DNA from: Candidatus Moduliflexus flocculans
Lineage (GTDB): Bacteria; Moduliflexota; Moduliflexia; Moduliflexales; Moduliflexaceae
Length of the DNA: 51,277 nucleotides
NCBI GenBank assembly: GCA_000739515.1
Contig: DF820458.1
Span: forward strand, 133,904-185,180
Reading direction: 5' to 3'
A model generated the notes under the pieces. That model saw only the letters and a list, made by a program, of their open reading frames with translations. It was not told where the DNA came from and did not search any database. Position 1 is the stretch's first letter, and every line of letters begins with the position of its first letter. Below are positions 24,765-33,627 of the stretch, one piece after another. Made by a program: the position numbers and the translations under genes.

Positions 24765-24820
24765 TCTTTCTGTTGCGTTTTCTGAAACACGATAGCAATC
24801 ATCATGAACAGGCGATTCCC

Positions 24821-25696
24821 GTGCAAATTTCACACTCAGCCATCCGTTTAGACGCAGAACATATCTCCGGCAGCATCGCCGGAACTCCCGCGTTTACAGA
24901 TATTTCGCTCTCGATTCATCCCGGAGAGTTTGTCGGGATTCTCGGAACGCATGATGCCGGAAAAACCGCGCTGCTGCAAACCCTGAGTGGCATTACGCCA
25001 GCGCAGTCCGGGGCAGTACTCTTAAACGGCATAAATTTATATGAGTATCGCGAGCGTTTCAACATGCTGATCGGATATGTTTTTCAAAAAGAAACAATTC
25101 ACCAGACCATCTCAGTGTACGATACATTATATTACGCTGCATTGATTCGTTTTCCGCTGGCTGGTTCATTCTGGCAGCACGCGAAAAAAGAAACAATCAT
25201 GCAGCGCGTTGGCGAGGTGCTGCGGCTGCTCAAGCTTGAAGAATTGGCGTCGGTCAAAATCAAGCGATTATCTATTGGGCAGCGCAAACAGGTCATGCTC
25301 GGCGTTGAACTGTTGACCAGCCCGCCGCTCCTCTGCATAGATGAGCCGTTCGTCGGCCTGAACGCGGCAGAACAAGAGCAAATGACCGATTTGCTGCATA
25401 AATTGGCGCGAGAAGGCCGCACGATTATTCTTGCAACGCAGCAACGCCTCGAAAGCTTGCGGCAATTGGATTTAATTGCGATGCTCGCTAAAGGGCAGCT
25501 TGTCTTCTACGGCCCGCCGCAATTAGCCTTCAATGTCTTCAAAGTCAAAGATTTCCCCGATCTTTACGAAAAAATCGAAAAATTTGCGCCTGAAGAGCTC
25601 TCCAAACATTATCGTTCCTCGCCTGTCTATAAAAAGTATATTGCGGCGCGTTTAGAAAAACGCTATAAAACCGAGCGCGTTCAGAATGGCGTGTAG
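24821..25696 (+). CDS. ABC transporter ATP-binding protein with altered H-loop
   Basis: ABC ATPase of about 291 residues. It has Walker A (GTHDAGKT), a Q-loop region (GYVFQKE), signature LSIGQ (instead of LSGGQ) and Walker B with catalytic Glu (LLCIDEPF). The D-loop reads VGLN instead of SGLD, and the switch histidine is Gln (ILATQQ). These changes predict slow or asymmetric hydrolysis. The C-terminal tail (DFPDLYEKIEKFAPEE, SPVYKKYIAARL) resembles the linker that joins the ATPase to an ABC-2/ABCG membrane domain, yet the gene stops there and no permease follows. The start is uncertain: GTG 24821 with a weak site, or TTG 24773. A terminator separates it from the next ATPase gene. Confidence 0.85.
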   Translation: MQISHSAIRLDAEHISGSIAGTPAFTDISLSIHPGEFVGILGTHDAGKTALLQTLSGITPAQSGAVLLNGINLYEYRERFNMLIGYVFQKETIHQTISVYDTLYYAALIRFPLAGSFWQHAKKETIMQRVGEVLRLLKLEELASVKIKRLSIGQRKQVMLGVELLTSPPLLCIDEPFVGLNAAEQEQMTDLLHKLAREGRTIILATQQRLESLRQLDLIAMLAKGQLVFYGPPQLAFNVFKVKDFPDLYEKIEKFAPEELSKHYRSSPVYKKYIAARLEKRYKTERVQNGV

Positions 25697-25705
25697 CGCG
25701 AGCAG

Positions 25706-25740
25706 CAGTCAGACACCTTTAAGGTGTCTGATTGCTTTTT
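25706..25740 (+). terminator. Rho-independent terminator between the two ABC ATPase genes
   Basis: Arms GCAGTCAGACACC and GGTGTCTGATTGC pair over 13 bp (one G-T), followed by T5. Read-through reaches the second ATPase, whose ATG is 8 bases on. The core is the same as in the terminator at 157-198. Confidence 0.8.
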
Positions 25741-25747
25741 GTGTACC

Positions 25748-26563
25748 ATGACCCCCATTTTAGAATTTCGACAGGTCAGTTATTCCTATCCGATGCAGGA
25801 CGCGCCTGCGTTGCGCGAGGTGTCATTTGCCGTGAGGCCAGGAGAATTTCTCGGCATACTTGGAACGGACGAATCGGGCAAAACGACGCTCGCCAAACTC
25901 TGCACTGGCCGCGTTCCGCCTTCAGCAGGCGCGATCTATGCGGGCGGAACGCTGTTGCAGCCGCCTCCGGCAGCGCGACCGGTTCGCATCGGCGTCGTCT
26001 TTTCCGATCCGGAAAATCAGATCGTCGGCACGACAGTCGAAGAAGACCTGGCGTTCGGGCTGGGCAACCTCTGCGTGCCGCCGGAGGAAATGCGCCGCCG
26101 CGTGGATGAATACCTCGACTGGTTCGGATTGTCCGCGTATGCGAAACGGTCGCCGCGCGAACTCTCCGGCGGCGAGCAGCAGAAACTCTGTCTGGCGGGC
26201 GTGTTGATCATGCAGCCGGATTGCCTGATTGTAGATGAACCGCTCAGCTTTTTAGACGCGGGAAGTCGCGGCGAATTGCTGCGCCTTTTGCTTGACATCA
26301 ATCGCGCCGGAATGGCTATCGTCTATCTGACGCACGACCTGCAAGAGCTTGATGCGGCGCAGCGCATTCTGTTGCTGAAACAGGGCGCAATCCTGCACGA
26401 AACTGACTATGTGGCACTTTGGAATGCGCCGGAAGTATTGGAACGCGCCGGAATCGCCGCGCCCGAATTACTGCGATGTCGCCTCAAGTTGCGCGAACTC
26501 GGCTGCCAGATTCGCGACGATTCCATCACGCCGGACGCCATTGCGAATGATTGTCAGGGATAA
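25748..26563 (+). CDS. ABC ATPase, energy-coupling factor (EcfA/CbiO) type
   Basis: 271-residue ATPase with complete motifs: Walker A (GTDESGKTT), Q-loop region (VVFSDPENQIVGTTVEEDLAFGLGN, the DPENQ form typical of energy-coupling-factor ATPases), signature ELSGGEQQKLCLAG, Walker B (CLIVDEPLSFLD) and switch His (VYLTHD). EcfA proteins drive vitamin or metal import with a T protein and a substrate-binding S protein; neither is in the window. ATG 25748 has no Shine-Dalgarno and lies just past a terminator, so translation may be weak or need another signal. It may pair with the preceding altered ATPase. Confidence 0.88.
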   Translation: MTPILEFRQVSYSYPMQDAPALREVSFAVRPGEFLGILGTDESGKTTLAKLCTGRVPPSAGAIYAGGTLLQPPPAARPVRIGVVFSDPENQIVGTTVEEDLAFGLGNLCVPPEEMRRRVDEYLDWFGLSAYAKRSPRELSGGEQQKLCLAGVLIMQPDCLIVDEPLSFLDAGSRGELLRLLLDINRAGMAIVYLTHDLQELDAAQRILLLKQGAILHETDYVALWNAPEVLERAGIAAPELLRCRLKLRELGCQIRDDSITPDAIANDCQG

Positions 26564-26573
26564 AACATAGAAG

Positions 26574-26697
26574 GTTGCTGAACGGGGTTTTTTAACGCAA
26601 ACGGCGTAAGAAGCGCAAACGTAAAAATTGATCAACGTTTGCGCCCTTTGCGACGATAGCGTCTTTTGCGTTAAAAAACCCCGTTCAGCAACGTTTT
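26574..26697. repeat. Large palindromic element upstream of the Ycf46-like gene
   Basis: Perfect 28-bp arms at 26574-26601 and 26665-26692 (outer ends GTTGCTGAACGGGG / CCCCGTTCAGCAAC) enclose another hairpin (GCGCAAACGT 26613-26622 / ACGTTTGCGC 26635-26644). A T run (26694-26698) follows, so it can end transcription from the ABC ATPase gene. It sits only 12 bases before the next ATG. Confidence 0.85.
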
Positions 26698-26704
26698 TCT
26701 CGTT

Positions 26705-28237
26705 ATGACCTTCGAAGAAACCTTAGATTTGTATCTCCGGGCGCGGTTCACGCTGATTATCGTCGTGACGCCGGAAGAAGAACGGGTGCTTGAAACCGTC
26801 AAGACGCTCTGTGAGCAGACGAAGCGCAGCCTGTTTTCATGGGATGTCGCGGATATGTTCAAGATGATCACGGCAGATATCAAAGGCGGCACGCCTGGCG
26901 GGCGCGACCCGATTTCCGCGCTGGATCATATTGCGAAGGTGACCGAAAACGCGGTCTTTGCCTTAAAAGATTTTCACGATTGCTGGAAAAACGACATTGT
27001 CAAACGCAAGTTGCGCAATGTCGCGCAAGCGCTCAAATTCACGCCGAAATCCATCATTATTACGACGCCCTCGCCCAAAATCCCTGACGAATTGCGCGAT
27101 GACGCCGTTATCATCGAATTCCCGCTGCCAGACGCAACTAAAATCGAAACGGTCTTGAATCAACTGACCGACACGCCAGGCGTTAAGGTGAATCTGACGG
27201 AACTTGGTCGGGAAAAATTGGTGCAAGCCGCGCTCGGCCTGACGGCGGCGCAGGCGCGGCGCGTCTTCGCCAAAGCGATTGTGCGGGACGGCAATCTCGA
27301 CGACCGCGACATCGAACTTGTCACGGACGAAAAAAAGCAGATTATTCGCGAGAATCAGGCGTTGGAATTTTACGCCATCACCGAAACGCCCGACGATGTC
27401 GGCGGCCTCGGCATCTTGAAAGAATGGCTGCGCCTGCGGGAACGCGCCTTTACCAAAGAAGCACGGGATTACGGCCTGCCGTCGCCGAAAGGGATTGCGC
27501 TGATCGGCATTCCTGGCACGGGGAAAAGCCTGACGGCGAAAATGATCGGCGGCCTCTGGCGCTTGCCGCTGATTCGGCTCGATGTCGGCGCGTTGTTCGG
27601 CAGCCTTGTCGGCGAATCGGAAGAACGAGCGCGGCAGGCGCTCGCGCTCGCGGAAACCGTCTCGCCCTGCATCGTCTGGATTGACGAAATGGAGAAAGGC
27701 TTGTCGCATCAAGGAAGTCTCGACGGTGGCACCAGCGTCCGCGTCTTCGGCACGATTCTGACCTGGATGCAGGAAAAAACCGCGCCGTGTTTTGTGGTCG
27801 CGACGGCGAACGACATTAGTTCACTGCCGCCGGAACTCTTGCGCAAAGGGCGATTCGACGAAATCTTTTTTCTCGATCTGCCGACGCAGCGGGAACGGGA
27901 AGAGATTTTCACCGTGCATCTCCGCAAGCGTCACCGCTTTTCGCAGGATTACGACGTGTTCCGACTCGCCAAAGAATCCGAAGGCTACGTCGGCTCGGAA
28001 ATCGAGCAGGCGATTATTGACGCCATGTATATCGGCTTTAACGACGGACAGCGAGAATTTACGACCGAGGACGTGGCGGCGGCGCTGAAACGGCAAGTGC
28101 CGCTTTCGGTTTCGCAGCGCGAAACGATTCACGCCTTGCGAAGCTGGCTGCAAGAAGGCCGGGCGCAATCGGCCTCGTTTCAGGAAGTTCGCGAAGCGCA
28201 GCAGCAATTCGTCCCGCTGGAATTGCGGAATGCCTGA
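26705..28237 (+). CDS. Ycf46-like AAA+ ATPase
   Basis: 510-residue ATPase. The N-terminal half is a degenerate AAA-like domain ([37 protein letters not shown]). The C-terminal half is a complete AAA+ module: Walker A GIPGTGKS (about 265-272), Walker [12 protein letters not shown], sensor [21 protein letters not shown] with arginine finger. This two-part layout and the [18 protein letters not shown] region match the Ycf46 family of cyanobacteria and plastids, where a role in carbon-use or photosynthetic regulation is proposed; the role elsewhere is unknown. There is no Shine-Dalgarno, because the ATG lies right after the large palindrome. It is convergent with the AAA/DUF4276 wreck. Confidence 0.88.
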   Translation: MTFEETLDLYLRARFTLIIVVTPEEERVLETVKTLCEQTKRSLFSWDVADMFKMITADIKGGTPGGRDPISALDHIAKVTENAVFALKDFHDCWKNDIVKRKLRNVAQALKFTPKSIIITTPSPKIPDELRDDAVIIEFPLPDATKIETVLNQLTDTPGVKVNLTELGREKLVQAALGLTAAQARRVFAKAIVRDGNLDDRDIELVTDEKKQIIRENQALEFYAITETPDDVGGLGILKEWLRLRERAFTKEARDYGLPSPKGIALIGIPGTGKSLTAKMIGGLWRLPLIRLDVGALFGSLVGESEERARQALALAETVSPCIVWIDEMEKGLSHQGSLDGGTSVRVFGTILTWMQEKTAPCFVVATANDISSLPPELLRKGRFDEIFFLDLPTQREREEIFTVHLRKRHRFSQDYDVFRLAKESEGYVGSEIEQAIIDAMYIGFNDGQREFTTEDVAAALKRQVPLSVSQRETIHALRSWLQEGRAQSASFQEVREAQQQFVPLELRNA

Positions 28238-28339
28238 CGAGCAATCATCACGCGAAAAGGACACTCATGATTATCAAAATAATGCCTGTTCTCAGGTCGG
28301 ATTTTGGCAATTAGGCAAAATTTTTTCCGTGCAATTAAA

Positions 28340-28889
28340 CTATATATCAAGAATCCCCAGCAAATCTTCGACGAATGGCTTGAACTGCTGAGGACACGAT
28401 TGCATGAGATTGGCATAATCGGTTCGTTCCAGAATATACGGAACGTCCGCCGTATCTTTATATTTTTTGCCAGCCGCCGCAAATAATGCCCCAACGATGC
28501 GTTTCGGCGGCTGGTCGTGGTTTTGATCTTCGACGGGAATGTTCCCATTTTTGTGCGAATTTCTCCACGCCTAATCGTTGACGCAATGCTTGCTCAGACG
28601 CTAACAATAACGCTTCCAGATCGTATTTGAAACAATGCACTCGAAATCGTTCTGTTAATCGTTCGTCACCATGTTTTTTCCTGAGTTCTATCAGATTGCT
28701 CCGGAGATAATTTCGGCAGGAATTTCATAATAGCAGGCGTCTCGAAGAAATTTTAAAAATTCGAACACGCTGGTTTTTCCAGTGCCATTCGCGCCGATTA
28801 GGAGCGTCAGGGGAGTAAATTCGAAGAGCGTTTTACCAAAAGGGCGACCCCTGGATTTCGATGACAGACAGCCAGGAAAATTGGTTCAT
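28340..28889 (-). pseudogene. Degraded AAA ATPase fused to DUF4276-like remnant
   Basis: Remains of a two-gene module read in several frames. From ATG 28889 (with AAGGAG upstream) the frame gives MNQFSWLSVIEIQG and stops after 18 codons. A shifted frame continues as KTLFEFTPLTLLIGANGTGK with an intact Walker A (P-loop about 28769-28801) and then FLRDACYYEIPAEI. Most of the ATPase is missing. A further frame gives ERFRVHCFKYDLEALLLASE and another shift gives VEDQNHDQPPKRIVGALF through to VEDLLGILDI and a stop at 28340. The latter parts match DUF4276-type proteins, known partners of such ATPases in defence-like pairs. An internal deletion and at least three frame breaks make it inactive. Confidence 0.75.
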
Positions 28890-28916
28890 GAATCTCTCTC
28901 CTTCATATCGTCATGT

Positions 28917-29339
28917 TTATTTTTCATCCGGCGGCGGTGTGGGACGCGGGGCGCGAAAGACTTGCAGCCAATTCGGATCGTCGGCTAACAGGGCGGGCAA
29001 GCTGACGAGGAACATCTCGTCTAACGGCACGGAAAAGCGTTTTTCGATGGTTTTTTCAACGGCTTTATTTTTGCCGACGACTTCGACTGTAATCGTATGC
29101 CAGGGGCCGGCGACCGCGTCCCCTAATTTTTTGCGCTGACCGTATTTTACCGCCACCAGCGGCTGACCGTTTACGCTCACATTCAGCGTGGCATTGACCG
29201 GCTGAAACGTCGTGCCGTGAATCGTCAACTTTTGGTTATCTACCAGAAAACTATGCCCCCGGCCAATCCAAAACAGGCCGACCGCGACAATGAATACGAC
29301 AAGCAGCGCTGCAATGCGATAGAGTGTTCGTTTTGACAT
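28917..29339 (-). CDS. Small single-pass membrane protein of the ABC importer operon
   Basis: 140-residue protein with one N-terminal transmembrane helix (about 8-27, ALLVVFIVAVGLFWIG) and a beta-rich outer part (LTIHGTTFQPVNATLNVSVNGQPLVAVKYGQRKKL) ending in a Pro-rich tail. It is the last gene after the two permeases, separated from them by a palindrome (29351-29423). The family is not certain; DUF6672-like proteins occupy this place in some similar operons, from memory. The start at 29339 is chosen because the longer frame runs through the palindrome. A role in assembly or regulation of the transporter is inference. Confidence 0.7.
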   Translation of the reverse strand: MSKRTLYRIAALLVVFIVAVGLFWIGRGHSFLVDNQKLTIHGTTFQPVNATLNVSVNGQPLVAVKYGQRKKLGDAVAGPWHTITVEVVGKNKAVEKTIEKRFSVPLDEMFLVSLPALLADDPNWLQVFRAPRPTPPPDEK

Positions 29340-29350
29340 TCGGAAAAAAT

Positions 29351-29423
29351 AGCCCGCTGATTGGACTGATTTCGCTGATTTTTGATCAGTGAAGATCAGC
29401 AAAATCAGTCCAATCAGTGGGCT
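29351..29423. repeat. Palindrome F inside the ABC importer operon
   Basis: 73-bp inverted repeat, AGCCCGCTGATTGGACTGAT... against ...ATCAGTCCAATCAGTGGGCT, with an inner GATC...GATC turn. It lies between the second permease and the small membrane protein, and may stabilise or attenuate the mRNA. Confidence 0.8.
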
Positions 29424-29429
29424 ATTATT

Positions 29430-30545
29430 TTATTCGTTCCCGCCCCGCAAGCCCATGCGTTCGCGCTCTTTTTCTTTGAGCCGCGCCCAGGCGTAAATCA
29501 CGAGCGAGACGGCAATCACGCCATAGGTCACGAAGACGCGGAAATATTCCCCTAACATCGCCGAACCAATCAGGTTTTTTCCGGCCATCGGCGAGACGAT
29601 AAACATCAAATGAAAGAGGATGACGCCGACGAACACGTTCGAGATATTCGCCCGGCTGACGGTCGCGCCGCCGACTAATAGCGCGGCGGCGGAAAACAGG
29701 CCCGCTTGTTCATGGCTGTTGTAGGTATTAATCGTGCCGATATTCTGCAAATAGATAATCTGGCCGTAACAGGCCATGACCGTTGAAAGGATAATCGCGA
29801 TCAGGCGCGTGCGCATCACGTCAATACCCGCCGCCGCCGCCACGTCCATATCCTGCCCGACCGCCCGCATATCCTGTCCAAGTTTGGTCTTTTTGAACCA
29901 GATGATAAAAACACATAACATCGCAATGACCAATAGTGTTCCGGCTGGCACGACAAAGCCTCCGATTTTGAAATCGAGCGCGTTATCGAGCGCCGCCCGC
30001 ATGCCGATCAAATTCACGGCATTGCGGATGCCCCAACCTCTCGACAAGACCAATGCTGGATTGCTGATCGGAATGATTTTGCCCATGCCGTATAACACGA
30101 GCAGCAGGTAAATGGCCTGCGAAAAGAAGCCAAGAATCAAGCCCGTCACCATTTCCCGACCTTTGGCGCGATTTAAAATTTTACCGCACAGATAACCATT
30201 CACAATCGCAATCGGCGTGGAAACGATCATCGCTAAGGCCATTCCCGGCAGCCCTAACACATTCCAATCCGTCACGAAAATCAGGCCAATCTGTCCGGCC
30301 ATCGCGCCTAACACCATCGCGAAATTCAAGCCCATTCCGGCGATAATCGGAATAATCAGCGACAGGACGAGAAACGCATTGCGCACAAGGCGCGTCATCA
30401 ATTCCTGCGCGAGATAGAGTACGCTGAATTTCGAGAGCGGAATGGCAAACAGGCTGACTGCGATAAACAGAATCGGCACGGCGTTGTTGCTGACAAACCG
30501 CCCGACATGGGAGTGCGAGAATTTTTGCAGAGAACGTGTCGCCAT
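29430..30545 (-). CDS. ABC transporter permease, sugar/nucleoside (BPD_transp_2) type
   Basis: 371-residue inner-membrane protein with about ten hydrophobic segments. Family marks include AGMGLNFAMVLGAMAGQIGL and the cytoplasmic coupling loop LGQDMRAVGQDMDVAAAAGIDVMRTRLIAIILSTVMACYGQ, which is the AVGxN..AA..AGI..R pattern of ribose and nucleoside importers. It pairs with the permease gene immediately upstream (1-base gap) to form the pore. AGGGGAAG precedes the ATG. The substrate is unknown. Confidence 0.92.
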   Translation of the reverse strand: MATRSLQKFSHSHVGRFVSNNAVPILFIAVSLFAIPLSKFSVLYLAQELMTRLVRNAFLVLSLIIPIIAGMGLNFAMVLGAMAGQIGLIFVTDWNVLGLPGMALAMIVSTPIAIVNGYLCGKILNRAKGREMVTGLILGFFSQAIYLLLVLYGMGKIIPISNPALVLSRGWGIRNAVNLIGMRAALDNALDFKIGGFVVPAGTLLVIAMLCVFIIWFKKTKLGQDMRAVGQDMDVAAAAGIDVMRTRLIAIILSTVMACYGQIIYLQNIGTINTYNSHEQAGLFSAAALLVGGATVSRANISNVFVGVILFHLMFIVSPMAGKNLIGSAMLGEYFRVFVTYGVIAVSLVIYAWARLKEKERERMGLRGGNE

Positions 30546-30546
30546 A

Positions 30547-31596
30547 TTATTTCTTCCCCTTGTGCGAAATGCTCATGGTCAGAGCGTACAAAATGATGCC
30601 GTGCGTGGAGATGATGCGGATGACATCGGAAATATCGGATTGAATCAGGCTGTTGATGACCGACGGCGTCATCGCCACAATCCCCTGATAGAGCAGCGTT
30701 CCCACCACAACATTCGTAATCGTCGCTTTATGAATCGAAGCGCCGCCGATCAGCAGCGCGGCGACCGCTGGGAATGACATGTACAGCGGGCCTAAATAGA
30801 GCTGAATGAATCCATAGGATTGCTGATACATCAAAATGCCGATGCCGCCCAGCACGGTGGACATGATGACCGAGTGCATCCGCATCCGGTCTATGGAGAC
30901 GCCGGACGCGCGGGCGAAATCGGGATTCGAACCGACCGCTGTCACCGCCGTGCCGGTTTTCGTATGGAAAAACGCCCAGACCATGCCGCATAACAGGGCG
31001 ATAAACAGGATGCTGCCGGTCGGAAATTTGAAATATCTGCCGATTCGAAAGGCGAGAAAATCATCCAGAATATTGAGCCAGTAACCTTCGGTCGTAATCG
31101 TGGTGCGCAAGCCCTCGCCGCCGTAGCCCCAGATCATCACCGGGTTTTTGTATGGCAGCAGCAGCCACCAGATGCACATAAACGAGACAATCGAAAAACC
31201 GACATAGAGGGCAATTGTCATCTCTTCGCCTTTGACGCGGTTGAGAATCAGGCCGTAGCCATAACCGAACAGCGCTCCAAGCAGAATCGTCAGCAGCATC
31301 GCCGCGCCGAAGCCGAACCAGCCTTGCAGCCCCGCATTCATCGCCACCGTCGAACCCAATAGCCCGGCCACGATTCCAATCGGAATGCCGAAATTCAGCC
31401 CGCAGCCCGATTGCACCATCGGCACCATCGCCAATGCCAGCGTCGCGTTCATCGCAAAGCGCTTGACAATATCGTTTAATGACGTGTCAATCCGCACCTG
31501 CGCGGTGGGAGCTAAACTAAACAACACCAGCAACAGTATGCCAATCACTACACGCGGCAAACCCGCTCGTTCAATAAATTTTTTAATCTGTTCCAT
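30547..31596 (-). CDS. ABC transporter permease, sugar/nucleoside type (partner)
   Basis: 349-residue membrane protein, paralogous to the next permease. It has about ten hydrophobic segments, SGCGLNFGIPIGIVAGLLGSTVAMN, and the coupling loop TAVGSNPDFARASGVSIDRMRMHSVIMSTVLGGIGILMYQ. With its partner it forms the heterodimeric channel of the importer. ATG 31596 is used; the upstream TTG is not needed. No Shine-Dalgarno is visible, because a palindromic element starts right before the gene (31599 onward), so the original ribosome site may have been replaced. Confidence 0.92.
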   Translation of the reverse strand: MEQIKKFIERAGLPRVVIGILLLVLFSLAPTAQVRIDTSLNDIVKRFAMNATLALAMVPMVQSGCGLNFGIPIGIVAGLLGSTVAMNAGLQGWFGFGAAMLLTILLGALFGYGYGLILNRVKGEEMTIALYVGFSIVSFMCIWWLLLPYKNPVMIWGYGGEGLRTTITTEGYWLNILDDFLAFRIGRYFKFPTGSILFIALLCGMVWAFFHTKTGTAVTAVGSNPDFARASGVSIDRMRMHSVIMSTVLGGIGILMYQQSYGFIQLYLGPLYMSFPAVAALLIGGASIHKATITNVVVGTLLYQGIVAMTPSVINSLIQSDISDVIRIISTHGIILYALTMSISHKGKK

Positions 31597-31598
31597 CA

Positions 31599-31861
31599 GC
31601 AATTATTTACCACGAAACACACAAAATACACGAAAACTTGAACGGCTGATTAAAAGTAACGCTCTACCAGCTTTTCGCCGTAGGCGATGTGGTTTTGTAG
31701 AACACGGGAGGAGAAGAGCGTCATTCGCCGTAGGCGATAAGGGGCGCAACCGCTACGCGGTAGAAATGTCATATTCTACCCTGTTCTACACTACCTGAAG
31801 CCCTACGGGCTAAATAGTTACGATTAAAAAACACATTTTTCGTGTATTTTGTGTGTCGTGG
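31599..31861. mobile_element. Palindromic element C, copy 1, interrupted by element B
   Basis: Left arm 31610-31636 and right arm 31836-31861 are inverted copies of CCACGAAACACAC... sequence, the same as in element C copy 2 (36403-36529). The left end GCAATTATTTACCACGAAAC matches an end of that copy. The two arms are separated by the whole of element B copy 2. The right end is diverged. Confidence 0.8.
31656..31821. mobile_element. MITE-like element B, copy 2, with perfect 8-bp target duplication
   Basis: 166-bp element bounded by GTAAC...GTTAC and flanked on both sides by GATTAAAA (31648-31655 and 31822-31829). It carries hairpins CGCCGTAGGCG (twice), CCGCTACGCGG and GCCCTACGGGC like copy 1. 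It is inserted within element C, between the ATPase and first permease genes. Confidence 0.88.
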
Positions 31862-31882
31862 TTTCAGTTCGTTCTGAGGGGA

Positions 31883-33481
31883 TTACACCCCGCCGCGCCC
31901 AACCATCATCTTCCCGAATTCCGTCGAAGGCGCGGAGGCCGGGAGAATGCCGACGATGCGCCCTTCATCCACAATCGCGATCCGGTCGCAAACAGACCGC
32001 ATTTCTTCCAGTTCCGAGGAGATCATCACAATCGTCACGCAGCGTTCCTGGTTATATTTCCGCAACGTATCCAGCACGATTTTTTTCGCGCCGATGTCAA
32101 TGCCGCGTGTCGGCTCTGAAACAAAGAGCAACTCCGGCTCTAACGCAAACGCTTTCGCAAGGCAGATTTTCTGCTGGTTGCCGCCGGAAAGCTCTTGCGC
32201 TAACTGTTTCGGGCTGGTGCATTTGATCTCTAACGCCTGAATATATTCCTGTGCCACACGCTCAAGCGCCGCCTCGTCGCGCCACGTCAGCCAGCCGCCG
32301 AGGTAGCGTTTCAGATATTTATTCTGCGTCTGCATCGCGGTAAAGACGATGTTCCAATCTAACGGCTCTTCCAAGAGCAAGCCGACGCCCCGGCGGTCTT
32401 CGGAGACAAACGCAAAGCCGAGGTCTAACGGCGCGCGCGGATCATTCAACGGCACAGATTTGCCTTTGAAACGGACATTGCCGCCCGCCACATGCAAGCC
32501 CATAATGCCGTTGGGAATGCCGAGTTTGCCCTGTCCGGCAAGGCCGCCGATGCCTAAAATTTCTCCTTTATGCGCGACAAATGATACATTCCGCACGGTT
32601 TCGCCCGGCATGTCCACCCAGAGATTTTCGACTTGCAACAGCGGTTCGCCGCAGGCGCGATCCGTAAAATCCGTCCCTTGCACATTGATTGTCTGATGAA
32701 GTTCCCGTCCAACCATCCATTCTGCGATTTGCGTAATGCTGGTGTCGGCGGTGCGCACATCTTGCACCATGCTACCGTCACGCAAGACTAACACGCGATG
32801 CGTCACGTCCATAATCTCTTGCAACCGATGGGAAATCAGAATGAAGGCGATCCCTTCGGCAGCGAGCGCGCGAATCGAATGCAGCAAAATATCAGCTTCG
32901 GATTCGGTGAGGACGGCGGTGGGTTCGTCAAGGACGATAAGTTTGATATTCTGGCGGTCTAATTCGCGGGCGATTTCGGTAAATTGTTTATGCCCGACCG
33001 GCATTTCGGAGACCAGCATCTGCGGGTCTAATTGCACGCCGAGCTTTCGAATTGCCGCCTGCGCTCGTTGCGTATTCTTCGACGTGTCTAAGTTTTTCAA
33101 GCGGTCGCCGAATAATTCGACAATGATATTATAGGTTAAAGATTCCGTATTTAAAACGATATTTTCAGTGGCGGTAAAGCCAGGAATGAGAGAAAATTCC
33201 TGATGCACCATGCCGATTCCGGCGTCAAGGGCATCCAGCGGGCTGGCGAAATTGACGGGCTTCCCCTCTAACAGGATTTCCCCGGAAAAGCCGCCGGTCT
33301 GCTGAATCACAGGCATACCGAACAGGATTTTCATCAGCGTGGTTTTTCCCGCGCCATTTTCACCGACAAGCCCCAAAATTTCACCGCGCTGCATGGCAAA
33401 GTTGACATTCGTCAGCACATGATTGCCAAAAAATTCTTTGCTAACGCTTCGCATTTCCAGAAAATTTGCTGCGTGTGCCAT
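31883..33481 (-). CDS. Sugar/nucleoside-type ABC importer ATPase (two ATP domains)
   Basis: 532-residue fused ATPase of the RbsA/YufO kind. Domain 1 has Walker A GENGAGKTT and LIVLDEPTAVLTESEAD. Its signature is weak (VGHKQFTEIARELDRQ in place of LSxGQ), usual for this subfamily. Domain 2 lacks a normal Walker A (GGLAGQGKLGIPNG) but has the signature LSGGNQQKICLAKAF and FVSEPTRGIDIGAK. It powers the importer with the two permeases. ATG 33481 has AGGGGGTG upstream. The gene is separated from the permeases by nested mobile elements. Confidence 0.93.
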   Translation of the reverse strand: MAHAANFLEMRSVSKEFFGNHVLTNVNFAMQRGEILGLVGENGAGKTTLMKILFGMPVIQQTGGFSGEILLEGKPVNFASPLDALDAGIGMVHQEFSLIPGFTATENIVLNTESLTYNIIVELFGDRLKNLDTSKNTQRAQAAIRKLGVQLDPQMLVSEMPVGHKQFTEIARELDRQNIKLIVLDEPTAVLTESEADILLHSIRALAAEGIAFILISHRLQEIMDVTHRVLVLRDGSMVQDVRTADTSITQIAEWMVGRELHQTINVQGTDFTDRACGEPLLQVENLWVDMPGETVRNVSFVAHKGEILGIGGLAGQGKLGIPNGIMGLHVAGGNVRFKGKSVPLNDPRAPLDLGFAFVSEDRRGVGLLLEEPLDWNIVFTAMQTQNKYLKRYLGGWLTWRDEAALERVAQEYIQALEIKCTSPKQLAQELSGGNQQKICLAKAFALEPELLFVSEPTRGIDIGAKKIVLDTLRKYNQERCVTIVMISSELEEMRSVCDRIAIVDEGRIVGILPASAPSTEFGKMMVGRGGV

Positions 33482-33509
33482 CGTCACCCCCTGTCTTCCA
33501 TATAAATCA

Positions 33510-33556
33510 GGAGTGCGAAATTTCACTTTCGCGGTCAAATCAAGATTTGACACTCC
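33510..33556. repeat. Three-way palindromic repeat H
   Basis: An outer stem GGAGTG/CACTCC encloses two small hairpins: TCAAAT/ATTTGA and GCGAAA/TTTCGC on the minus strand. It lies between the binding-protein terminator and the ATPase gene. Confidence 0.65.
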
Positions 33557-33573
33557 TCCATAACGAATCTTCG

Positions 33574-33606
33574 AAAAAAACCGGGGTGAACGGCTGTTCA
33601 CCCCGG
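33574..33606 (-). terminator. Rho-independent terminator of the binding-protein gene
   Basis: Arms CCGGGGTGAAC (33581-33591) and GTTCACCCCGG (33596-33606) with a 4-base loop, then T7 on the minus strand. It would lower expression of the ATPase and permeases relative to the binding protein, which is common in such operons. Confidence 0.92.
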
Positions 33607-33627
33607 CCAGTTTGCGCTGTCAGGTCA

